DNA of 32,414 nucleotides, taken from the NCBI GenBank assembly GCA_009746045.1, contig RPFO01000352.1:1-32414 (forward strand), given 5' to 3'. A program made the translations under genes and the position numbers. Under the pieces are notes generated by a model. The model was not told the origin of the DNA. It worked only from the letters and a program-made list of their open reading frames with translations, and did no database searches. Origin of the DNA: Mesostigma viride (taxonomy: Eukaryota > Streptophyta > Mesostigmatophyceae > Mesostigmatales > Mesostigmataceae). This document shows positions 1 through 8,841 of the stretch, piece by piece (positions within the stretch are counted from its first letter, which is position 1; each line of letters begins with the position of its first letter).

Positions 1-21
1 CCAGTGGCATTCGCCCCAAAA

Positions 22-215
22 GGACGATGGGTCCATCGCTCCCGTCACGTTTGTGAGAAGGGAAGATGGGTCCATCGCTCCCGTCACGTTTGTGAGAGGG
101 AAGCTGGGTCCACCACCCCTGTCGCGTTCGTGAGAAGGGAAGCTGGGTCCACCACCCCTGTCGCGTTCGTGAGAAGGGAAGCTGGGTCCACCACCCCTGT
201 CGCGTTCCTGAGAAG
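22..215. repeat. 39-bp tandem repeat (minisatellite), 5 copies
   Basis: Five head-to-tail units begin at 22, 61, 99, 138 and 177. Each is 39 bp except the second, which is 38 bp. Units share the start GGAAG(A/C)TGGGTCCA and the end GTGAGAAG. The first two differ from the last three in the middle (CATCGCTCCCGTCACG versus CCACCCCTGTCGCG), so the array has two subtypes. The plus strand is open through it, but the predicted peptide is only the repeat and starts at the window edge, so I do not call a gene. The array lies beyond the 3' end of the minus-strand gene at 303-4474. Confidence 0.9.
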
Positions 216-302
216 GGGCCAAAATCGGACTCGTCCATCGCGGTGGGGGGTTTGAAAGTCCGGCCCACTGCTGCCAGCCTTCGGGGAGTATGCCAGAAAT
301 GT

Positions 303-3300
303 TCACTGGGAAAAGCGGGTTCGGGAATACTGAGGAAATGTTTGTGACAATGTCCCCCAAACTCTGCCCCCCCACAACCATGGGCGCCCAGACACCATCT
401 CCGAGCGTGAGATTGTCTGCCCCCCCCCAGGACCCTGGCGCCCAGACACCATCTCCGAGCGTGAGATTGTCTGCCCCCCCCCGGCCCCTGGCGCCCAGTT
501 GCCATCTCCAAGCAGACTATATAAAATACCGCCCATAGACAGAGCCATTAACGCATTGTCAACGTATGGCCACGCTCGCCGTAGGGCGTTCCGCGCGAGC
601 GAAACTGGTGGCGATCCTTGGCCGTCGTCCGAGCTTTGGACGGGATCGTCTCGAAGGAACTCGGTGTTTATGGGAGCGGCATTGACAACATTATGAGGCA
701 CTCCTCTGCCGTTCCCTCTGGATATCTGCGCTGGATTGACGGGGGGGTGACCGCCGTCGGTCTGGTCGCCTCTCATGAAAAGCGGGTTCTGGTCGACCGC
801 CTGCGGTACAGCGGGCCGTATGCCTGCCAGCCTTCTCAGGGTGTCCAAGACTCGCGCCACCTTACCCGCCCGCTGCCGGGGAGTCGGTCCTGTCACCGAT
901 GCCATTGGTTGGGGGGGGGTGCCACCGGTACCGATGCCGGAACGGGTGCCATTGATGCCAGGGGGGGGTGGCGCCTGAACGGGGGGCATCGGTGCGGCGG
1001 TAGGAGATGGCAGCTCCACGTCAATAGGGGGGTCTTGGCCGGCTGTGGCACTTTTGGGACCGGGGTCCATCGGTACGGGTGTCAAGTCCGTGCTGTTATT
1101 TTTTTTGGTCAAAAAAAAAAAAGGGTCGTCCCTCATGGCGGATCGAACACGATCCCACCTCATGGGGGCGCGTAGACGTTTCCTTAAGCCTTGAATATGT
1201 TCCGCTTCGGACAGCACACCCTTCGCAAATTCTTCGTATCCAGGAGCGGACCGATCACGGGCGGAGAAATCCGCATACCCGCGGTCCACGATGCCGCGTG
1301 CTTCGGATGGGATGAGCCCGTCTTTACTCGGCAGCTGAGCTTTCGCAACCAGCTCCAAGATGGTTCGATCCCGAGCCGCTTTCGCCGGATTCAACGGGGT
1401 CGTCGTATTTGGGAACGTCTCCTTCATGTATTTCCGAAGATCGTCAAACCTGTTCCAATTCCTAACGTGTTCAATCCTTTTATTATGTAAAAGGGGGTTG
1501 TCTGAAAGCAGGCGCTCCAACCCGGCACTATCCACACGGAGATGGTTGAGATTTCCCCATCTCCCGCCCCTCATCTTTTTCATGTCAAGAAATCCTTCCT
1601 CCATCATCGTTTCCGTTGTCTCCTTATCTTCCACGTCCACGGGGTCTTTGCCGTCCCAGAGCGGCACCTTCAGCTTCTCCTTGAACTCCTTAATTCGTTT
1701 CCTCGCTTCCTCAGTTCCTGGAATACTCATTTTCATGTCCTGAAAATGGTCCAGCAACCTCTCGGCCCGTTCCAACTGTTCGTATGTCATCTTGTCAGCA
1801 ACTCCGCCCAATCCGGGATTTGCCAAAACGTGCACAAACTCCGTCGCTTTGTGGGCAGCCTGCAACCGGTCCTTGGCAGTTCTCAGCACTTCCTTTTCGT
1901 GTTCAGAGAAGGCGTGTGACCAGCCTCTGTCAAGCCTCTCCACTGCGAATTGCGGATACAGGGTGTAAGGTTCACCGGGATCCTCGGGAATGCCCCGTTC
2001 CAATTTATTTGCCACGTTTATTATCGTGTGTTCCGTTGCCTTGTTCAAAGCACGGACAAGCTCCTTGACGGATTCCGACACGTCTCCATCTGTCTCCGTC
2101 GCTCCGGCCCCTGGGGCCGCGTCCATCGCCGGTGCGGGCCTTTCTTTCAACTTGGCGACCTGCTCCTCTTCCAGATTCATTACGGATCCCACGATGTCCG
2201 ACGGGAGAGTGCTGAGTCCCGCACCCGCGTTGTTTTTTTTGGGCGCCTGCGAAACTTTTTGGGGATTTTCCCCATCAATTTCCCGTACCGCACCTTTCGA
2301 CTTGGTTTTTATCGTAACACGGCCGCCGTAACGTAGCCATTTAAAGTGGCCGCTATCGGCGTTTGAACCGTCGGCTTCTTGATCGGCTCTGTGTTCAATG
2401 AATATCGGGGTCTTCTTCCCCAGGAACTCCTCCCCGTGCACGTTGACGCGAGGTTCGTCTACCGTGCCAGTGAAAATGACGATTGGTTGATTCTTCAACC
2501 GTGCTATCATATCGAGCTCCTGCGGACTAAGTTGCATCGGAACTCGGATCTCTTTGCCGTCAACTTTAACAGGTCTTCCATGTAGCATCCAATCTTTGTA
2601 AACATCCACACTCTGCTCTATCGCGAGCGCTGCCATTTTAACCATCTCTTCGTTCACCGGATCATCCAACACGGCTTTCAGTTTATTTCGAAGCGTCTCT
2701 CCCTCTTCGTCCAAATCCTCCCACGTTACAGGCTTTCCTTGGTTTTCCAGCTCGCCCGCAGCCAAGGATCGAAGCATGCAGTTGTTGCCTCCCGCACCGC
2801 ACTCAACCTCGGAGAATTTATTCCGTAACTCCTTGATACGCTCTTTCTTGTACTCGTAGTCTTCCGGGCCTTGCTGTATATCACGAGCTCTTTTAGCGGC
2901 TGCCTCCATCAGGTCGGCGGGAGACGGGATCCGAGACTTGGACGCTTCTCTTGCGGCATCCTTGGCGGCGTCCTCAGCGGCTTTCCTTGCGTCCTCGGCT
3001 TTCCTTTCAGCCTCAGCGGCTTTCCTTGCGTCCTCCTTGGCGGCGTCCTCAGCGGCTTTCCTTTCGGCCTCAGCTTTCCTTTCGGCCTCAGCGGCTTTCC
3101 TTGCGTCCTCCTTGGCGGCTTTTTCTTGCGGCGGCCTCAGAGGCTTTCTTCCTGGCCTTCAGCAATTTCTCTATACGAACGAGGGTTTTTTTTCCCATCG
3201 GTTCTACGTTTTTAACATTTGATCGAGACGCGACAGCTTTTATAACGGTGTTAAGCCTTTCAATCTCCTCGCGCGTGTTGATCAGTTCCGATTCGTTCAT

Positions 3301-4474
3301 CTTCGACAGCTTCGAATCGGATTCAGCGGTGATAGACTGGACGGCCAGAAGCGTATTTGCCAGCCTGTTAAGTTCGTCTCGCTCTCCGTTTACTTTCTTT
3401 TTCTCATCCTCTGTGAGTGAGTTGTACGCATTCTCGACATCATCTAACACTGCTTTTGGACCTGCTCCGAACGTCCAGCTCTGGACTGGGCAATCCCCAA
3501 CAAAGTGTGCCGCTGCCTTTTTAGCATGTTCAAAAATCGACTGGCGGCGTCCAAGTCACCGTCTTCGGTGTGCTTTTTGTCAAGTGGCTTCTGTCCATCG
3601 GTCACAGGTTCCTCAGCATTACCCGTGTATCCTGGGATGGTCGTGGCGAGGGGCGGCTCCTGAGGGGGAGGCTCCTGACCGCCAGTCGCGGTATCTGCTG
3701 CTGTTGAAGCACCCTGCCCGCCTATCAACCTGCGCGCGAAATCTCCTTCCTCGTCCCCTACGGCGTCCGCGTAGACGGAGTCGGCATCGCCGGAGTCGCC
3801 GCCATCAGCGACCGGGGTCGGTCGAGGGTCGCCGGGGAAGGTCGGATCGTCGGCTGGAGGGGCTATCAGCCCTGCGGCAATCTCCTCCGCATCATAATAC
3901 TCCTCATCCTCTTCGACGACCGCGCCATCCAGGCGACGACCTCCGTCGCTCCCACTCCCGGTGGCAGCCGCGCCCGTAGTATCTCCCCCCATTGCCATGT
4001 CCCCCCCGCTGCAGGCGGACCGGCGGCGGCGTCCGCTCCCACTTCCAGCCCCCCATCGGGAGTGCCACCCCCTTCCGTACCAGCTGCCGATGGGGTGCTT
4101 CCCGCCGCAGCGGGTGTGCTTGTGGGTGTTGGGGGTCTCCATGTGGGTGTCGGGGGTCTTGACGGAGGCCCACCAGCAGTAGGTGGCCCACCAGCAGTAG
4201 GCGACGGAGGTCCGCCTGCCACAATGCCCCCGGTGTAGTACCCGTCGTCGTCGTCGTCGCCCTCCCCGGGCCCGTGCACGACCGCGGCGTACCCGTCCTC
4301 GTCCATCACGCGCCGCTCCAGCCAAGCCAGCAGCGTCTGGATCTGGGGCAGACGCCCCACCACCTTCTTCTGGTAGGGCGTGAGCGTCTTCGTCTTGCCC
4401 AAGGCCTTCCACGCCTTCCCCGCGTCCACCATGTCTTCCACTTGTTCTCTTAACTCGCGCAGTGTGAGCGTCAT
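303..4474 (-). CDS. Very large OTU-type cysteine protease / coiled-coil protein, frameshifted
   Basis: I join four open segments into one gene of about 1,390 codons; this is inference. The N terminus (MTLTLRELREQVEDMV, ATG at 4474) is helical, followed by a Pro/Gly/acidic linker. The frame changes near the C6/C7 runs at 3985-4007, near the A5 run at 3532-3536 and in the T5 run at 3120-3124. The middle is a coiled coil followed by repeats of the type KAAEAERKAEDARKAA. An OTU-like domain follows: Cys in GAGGNNCMLRSLA (codon 2778-2780), a hydrophobic strand PIVIF, and a His in SGHFKWLRYGG (codon 2346-2348). OTU enzymes are deubiquitinases, but the usual DGNC is here GGNNC, so activity is uncertain. 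A Pro-rich region and one hydrophobic segment (ALMALSMGGILYSLLG) precede the repeated tail. It lies 31 bp downstream of the methyltransferase. A large virion or tegument-like protein is possible. Confidence 0.6.
383..509. repeat. 53/54-bp tandem repeat at the 3' end of the large OTU gene
   Basis: Units starting GGCGCCCAG begin at 383, 437 and 490. The first two are nearly identical over 54 bp and the third is partial. On the minus strand they encode the duplicated tail GGGQTISRSEMVSGR of the large OTU protein. Each unit holds a C8-C9 run (G run on the coding strand), so the extreme C terminus and the stop position are uncertain. Confidence 0.85.
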
Positions 4475-4505
4475 CGTATACCCGTACCACACATATTATC
4501 CTGCG

Positions 4506-5423
4506 CTACTTGCTGTCGAAACTCTTGGCGACTATCCCCACGAGCTTGGGGGACACCGAGTTTCCGACCGCCTTGAAGATGGTCTGCATGCCCACCTCCG
4601 CCTTGAGCTTGTCCAGCCGCCGCGTGGGGATCCCCTGCAGCTCGAACGTCTCCTCCTCGGTGAGCCAGCGCACGCCCTTCCGGTCGCGGACGTACAGCCT
4701 CGCGCCCTTGTGCGGCCCCTGGGAGGCCCGCTGGGTGAACGCGACGTCCGAATTCTTGGGCTCGAAGCTGTAGTTCGCCTGCCAGAAGGACCCCGGTGTG
4801 GCCACCTGCATGACGTCGTACATCCTGGTGCCCGGCGCCAGGTAGTACTTCTCGGGCGCTGTCTTGGCAAAGTCGAACTTGGCGAGGGACTTCACTTCCG
4901 GCGGCGGGAAGTTCGCGATCGCCCCCTTGCTGGCCACGATGAACACTCGTTTGCGCTTCTGCCGCAGCCCCGCGTGCGTGTGCGTGCCCAGGACGGCGTG
5001 CGCCACGTTGTAGCCCATCTTCCGGAGCTGCGCCAGGATGCGCTTGAACACGGGGAATCCCATGACGGCGGGCACGTTCTCGAGGATGACGTGGCGCGGG
5101 TCGGCCACGCGGATGAAACGGAAGATGTGGGAGATCCCCTTGGTGCGCTTGTCCTTCATCCCGGCGCGCAACCCCGCGTTGCTGAAACTCTGACACGGGA
5201 ATCCGCCCGTCAGTATGTCCGCCTTGGGTATCTCCTCGTCCCTCACCTCCTCGATCTTCTTACAAACGGGCTTGACGCCGTTGAGTATCTCGTAGATCTT
5301 GCACGCCATCGAGTTCATCTCGACGGCCATCACGGTGCGGACGGGGCGGACGCGCTTGAGGCCCATACTGAAGCCCCCCATTCCCGCGAACAGGTCTATG
5401 TGCTTCCACTCCTTTCCGGACAT
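4506..5423 (-). CDS. DNA (cytosine-5-)methyltransferase
   Basis: This 305-residue protein transfers a methyl group from AdoMet to C5 of cytosine in DNA. All the main C5-MTase motifs are visible in order: motif I DLFAGMGGFSMG (about 10-21), motif IV GGFPCQSFSNAG with catalytic Cys77, motif VI ENV (115-117), motif VIII QKRKR (155-159) and motif X GNSVSP near the C terminus. The length is typical of a stand-alone enzyme, so it is probably active. The target-recognition region (about 180-265) does not tell me the sequence methylated. The start is the ATG at 5423, 6 bp from a TATA-like element shared with the divergent gene at 5454. No cognate restriction enzyme is adjacent; a PD-(D/E)XK protein lies 3.4 kb away. 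Confidence 0.93.
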   Translation of the reverse strand: MSGKEWKHIDLFAGMGGFSMGLKRVRPVRTVMAVEMNSMACKIYEILNGVKPVCKKIEEVRDEEIPKADILTGGFPCQSFSNAGLRAGMKDKRTKGISHIFRFIRVADPRHVILENVPAVMGFPVFKRILAQLRKMGYNVAHAVLGTHTHAGLRQKRKRVFIVASKGAIANFPPPEVKSLAKFDFAKTAPEKYYLAPGTRMYDVMQVATPGSFWQANYSFEPKNSDVAFTQRASQGPHKGARLYVRDRKGVRWLTEEETFELQGIPTRRLDKLKAEVGMQTIFKAVGNSVSPKLVGIVAKSFDSK

Positions 5424-5428
5424 CCCTG

Positions 5429-5437
5429 CTATATAGG
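5429..5437. promoter_or_regulatory. TATA-like element between divergent genes
   Basis: CTATATAGG sits in the 30-bp gap between the methyltransferase start (5423, minus) and the gene starting at 5454 (plus). Its core CTATATAG is palindromic, so it could serve both directions. Similar YTATA-type sequences lie just upstream of other starts in this window. Function is inferred from position only. Confidence 0.4.
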
Positions 5438-5453
5438 CTAGGTGAGGTTAATT

Positions 5454-6130
5454 ATGGACACGGACGATTTGCCCGAGTACGACGAGTGGGACAGCCCCCG
5501 GTCGTCCCTCCCCCCCCTGGCGGCCCTGACCGCGCTGGCCCTGGCCCCCCGCCCTCTCCGCGCGCGGACGGGGAGGGGGACAGGGCGGACATGACGGGGT
5601 GGGAGTTCTTGAGGCGACACGACGAGCTGATGCGCGAGGTGCGCTCGACCGGGTGGTTCCGCGTGTACGCGGAGTCGCTGCAGACCAAGGAGGAGGTGAG
5701 GCGACTGGCGGAGCGGGCCCGGGCCAAGCGGTGGGACGAGAACGAGCCGGAGCTGACGAGACACCTGATGAGGTACCTGGAGCGCAAGACGGACGGGGAG
5801 CTGCAGGGGCCCACCCTGTACGTGGACGCGCCGTACGTGGGCGCGGTGACATCTTGCGAGCTGAACCGCGTGCTGCACGGGATCGGCGAGCTGTCGGCCT
5901 CCCCCCGTCACAACCGCCTGCTGCTGGTGTACCGTGCGGACCGGAGGGCGGTGGGCACGTCGGACATGACGCGCATCCGCACGCTCGCGTGCCCTCACGA
6001 CATCGACGTGTACGACGTGTTCATGGAGCTGTGGAACCCGTGCGCGCGGTGCTCGAGTCTGCTGCCCCCCGCGTACAAGGAGCTGCTCCTGTGCGCCCGG
6101 AACTACATAAAAACCTCTCACCCTATGTAG
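5454..6130 (+). CDS. Hypothetical protein, frameshifted at a C8 run
   Basis: The ATG at 5454 follows the shared TATA-like element and opens an acidic N terminus (MDTDDLPEYDEWDSP). That frame closes at 5593, but the frame entered by a one-base change in the C8 run (5510-5517) stays open to 6130. The result is a protein of about 225 residues: a Pro-rich linker, then a mixed helical region rich in Arg/Glu, ending with Cys pairs (CPHDIDVYDVFM, NPCARCSS). I do not recognise the family. If the frame change is real, a shorter product could start at the ATG at 5591 (MTGWEFLRR). It is followed 11 bp later by the LamG-like gene, probably in one transcription unit. Confidence 0.6.
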
Positions 6131-6141
6131 AAAGGAGAAGC

Positions 6142-7104
6142 ATGCAGCGACTCCACCTGGTGCAGACGAGCGAGGTGACGGGCCTGTCGGGCAAGGACCT
6201 GGTGCTGAGTTCGAGACGCAACGTGGTGCTCCAGCCCGCCGAGGGGGGGTCCGTGGAGCTCGGGACGTCGGCGTGGGGCGAGTGGCGCGTGGAGAACGGG
6301 CGGCTGTCTCTGTCTCGCACGATCCCCCCGGAGGAGCGGTGCGCGCCTTGGACGGGGACGGGGGTGCCCCTGTCCTCTCTGTCCAGCGGGGCGGACACGT
6401 ACCGCTGGGAGTTCACCGAGTCGCGAGCCAGCGAGTCGGGGTCGAAGCAATTCACGGGCGGGACGGTGGCGGACGGCGTGCTGAAGGTGACCACCACCAC
6501 CCCGGCGCAGGTGACCGACATGCCCCCCCGCCTTCACGGTGTGCGTGCGGGTGATCCCCCAGCAGACCCTGGCCACCTCGGGGGCCAATAAGAAGCTGTT
6601 GGAGTACGGGAGCATCCAAGTGTACGTGTATAGCTCGGGCAGTCTAGTGGTCCACGACGGATCGCAGGAAAACGTGACGAGTGTGACCGGGATGAACGCG
6701 GACCCCTTCCACCTGGCCATCACCAGACAGACGGGCGGGGGTTGACCGTGTACAAGGACGGCGCATCCATCTTCTCGGCGGTGTCCAGCACGGTGGGGAC
6801 GCCCACTCTCCAACTGCACAACGGTAACCGCGAGAACTGGTCCATATGGTACGACGACGTGCGCGTGATCGGGGCGGCCGTTACCACCAACATTACGAAC
6901 ACGCTGCTGTACGGGTGGCGGGAGATGTACACGCAGCCGGTGACGGTGCGTTACGGGTTCCGCATCGCAAACGACGAGAGCCTGGAGCTCGTGAAGATGC
7001 GCGGGTCCAGCGTAGTATCGTGGAGCGCCCCGGCCACCGTCACGGGCGGCAATGCGATCCCCGGGGAGGACGGGGAGGTGGCCATGCTCCTGTGGAGCGG
7101 GTGA
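6142..7104 (+). CDS. LamG / concanavalin A-like fold protein, candidate fibre or adhesin, frameshifted
   Basis: Three consecutive open segments form one product of about 320 residues, with frame changes at C7 (6523-6529) and G5 (6737-6741). The N terminus (LSGKDLVLSSRRNVVLQP) resembles the beta-rich stem of fibre proteins. The centre has the layout of a laminin-G/ConA-like jelly roll: GSIQVYVYSSGSLVV, then DPFHLAITRQTGG, LTVYKDGASIFSAV and WSIWYDDVRVIG. This matches the family pattern in which a ligand-facing strand pair is followed by a phrase meaning 'variable partner, Tyr, Asp-Gly'. Such domains bind glycans or proteins, so I infer a virion-surface or attachment role. No signal peptide or membrane segment is visible. 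A TATA-like CTATG lies at 6123-6127. Assignment is by pattern only. Confidence 0.55.
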
Positions 7105-7127
7105 CGCGCGTTCTCCGGCGTTCGATA

Positions 7128-7631
7128 ATGTGCGGTGATGGTATCATGGACACCGCCGCCGTGTGGAAGCTGCTGGACGAGCACGGGCACAACCGCCTGT
7201 GCCCGTGGGCGCTCAGGTCGGTGGAGGAGTTCTCCTACACCCTCAAGGTGGGGGTGTACCCCAACCCCGAGTGGGTGCTGGACACGCTGCGGGAGTCGTT
7301 CGAGTACGGTACGGACTACCGCCACAAGGACGGGACGAGGCCGCTGCCGGCGTCGGGGTGGAGGGGGTTCAAACCGGAGGACGTGTTCATGACGGGCGAG
7401 TGCTGCTTCCGGTTCGTGGCGCGCGTGGCCAAGGAGTTCGAGAGCGACAAGGCGGACGGGCACAAGTTCGTGAAGGGGCGGGTCGACAGCGAGAGCTGGG
7501 TGATCCCCTACTCCGCGTCCGACTTCAACTTCGTCCGCGCGTGCACGCAGGACCTGAGGGACGAGTTGCGCGTGCTGCGTGCCCACGTGACGGCCCTGGA
7601 GGGCAAGCAGGTCCTACCTGGTGGAATGTGA
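7128..7631 (+). CDS. MSV199/BRO-like DNA-binding candidate
   Basis: This intact 167-residue protein starts at the ATG at 7128; a second in-frame ATG (MDTAAVWKLL) follows at 7146. The central phrases FEYGTDYRH and KPEDVFMTGECCFRFVARV match the layout of MSV199/AntA-type domains (a charged 'GxDY' strand, then a 'T.e.f..f' helix) found in viral and phage antirepressor-like proteins. The C terminus is a short coiled coil (LRDELRVLRAHVTALEGK), common in such proteins for dimerisation. Its position next to a broken BRO-like gene and a KilA-N gene supports this reading. The family call is tentative; a DNA-binding role is inference. Confidence 0.45.
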   Translation: MCGDGIMDTAAVWKLLDEHGHNRLCPWALRSVEEFSYTLKVGVYPNPEWVLDTLRESFEYGTDYRHKDGTRPLPASGWRGFKPEDVFMTGECCFRFVARVAKEFESDKADGHKFVKGRVDSESWVIPYSASDFNFVRACTQDLRDELRVLRAHVTALEGKQVLPGGM

Positions 7632-7656
7632 TCTCATTGTTTGTCGTTAAAAACGT

Positions 7657-7662
7657 TTTATT
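7657..7662 (-). terminator. AATAAA polyadenylation-type signal
   Basis: Read on the minus strand this is AATAAA, 18 bp past the stop of the broken minus-strand gene at 7680-8550. It implies eukaryote-type 3' end formation. Confidence 0.5.
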
Positions 7663-7679
7663 CATCATCAAGTGTTATT

Positions 7680-8550
7680 TTACACAACGGATGGCAGGGC
7701 GGCGGCCTGGGGGTGACTTGGGAGCTGGCCCTCCCTCGTCAGCTTCTGGTTGAGCCGCATGGCCCCGCGGTTCTCTAAGATGTACTTCTTTTCCGGCTGC
7801 TGGTCGTGCAAGCCCGTGGCGCGGAATCCTGGCTCCATGAGCTCCCTGGTCCTCTTGGCCACCTGGATGGGGTCCAACCCCGTCTCCTTGATCATCTCGC
7901 CTCCGTGAGCTGCATAAAGGCCATGGCGAGACTCTGACGCCGCGTGTTCAGGTCGCGAGAGGAGCCGGCGGCCCCGATGGAGGCTTTCAACTGGGCCGCG
8001 GTCCTGCCCGTGACCGCCAGGTTGTTGGTGTCGTGCACGACGGGGTACATGATCCCGCACCCCTTGTGCTGGTCCGTGAAGGCTTGATGGCGGCGTTCAG
8101 CTCCTTGGTGGAGGCGCTCGACTGGACGCGCGGATGGTCCTGCACGTTGGCTATGGCGGCCACCCCTTCGCGCTCGTCGGCCCTCCTCAGAATGTCCTCG
8201 GCCAGGAGCGGTCTGCGTTCAGGTAGCGCTCCAGCAGGACACCTTGTCTCGGAACTTGGCCGCGATCTTGCCGGGGAGCAGCATTATGATCTTGGCCATC
8301 CCCTGGCGGTCGGTCACGGGGTGTCTCGCTGCCCGGGACCTGGAAATTTGAAGTTGTAACTCCCAGTTAGAACCTCTGGGTTGGCCTCGCGGAGGCGCTT
8401 CCAATACATTGTCGGGTTGGTCAGCCCCAAAGCACTCATCGTATCCAATATGGACATCATGCCGTTGTCCGTCACGCGGATCTTGCCGCTGAAATGCGGG
8501 TCCTCCTCAGCCCCGTCTGCGGGGGTCAGGTAGCGGATCACCTGGGACAT
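7680..8550 (-). pseudogene. Broken BRO-like gene, multiple frameshifts
   Basis: Coding sense persists across about 290 codons but needs at least five frame changes. The first segment (MSQVIRYLTPADGAEED, ATG at 8550) runs to about 8330. The next segments read MAKIIMLLPGKIAAKFRDKV, LLERYLNAD, LAEDILRRADEREGVAAI, NAAIK then MYPVVHDTNNLAVTG, and MIKETGLDPIQVAKRTREL, ending at 7680. The phrase LPGK..AKFR....LLERYL is one I associate with BRO/antirepressor-like proteins of large viruses. Unlike other split genes here, several breaks are not at long homopolymers, so real decay is likely. Sequencing error could still contribute. Confidence 0.5.
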
Positions 8551-8841
8551 GGTGGACGGTGCTCACCTTACTCTGGCAAAATTGGCTGTGACGGGGCGCA
8601 CCGTGGACACTCGGGATGACTGTCCTCGACGACTAGCAAGATTCTAATGGGTGGTACGCTCCCAATAAGGCGTTTACGAGGAGGGGGCGCAGACCAATGT
8701 GTGCTTATTGACATTACATTCCAATCAATAATTAAATACACGCCACAAGATTATGAACAAGCCACAAAATATAACGGCTGTCTACGCCCTCCTGCTCTGG
8801 ACGGGGCGCATTCCCGTCTCGTCATCAAACCCTCACTCTGC
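8551..8841. other. Intergenic gap between two minus-strand genes
   Basis: There is no convincing coding signal here. Positions 8700-8780 are AT-rich, including a run of AATAATTAAAT type downstream of the KilA-N gene. It could hold that gene's 3' end and the promoter of the broken gene at 8550, but no canonical AATAAA on the minus strand is visible. Confidence 0.4.

Noticed and set aside
4-255. Plus-strand 83-codon open frame at the window start
   Set aside because: It is the translation of the 39-bp minisatellite, not a recognisable protein.
5454-5593. Programmed frameshifting at the C8 run
   Set aside because: Similar breaks occur at many unrelated C/G runs in different genes, without a shared slippery sequence or downstream structure, so length error is simpler.
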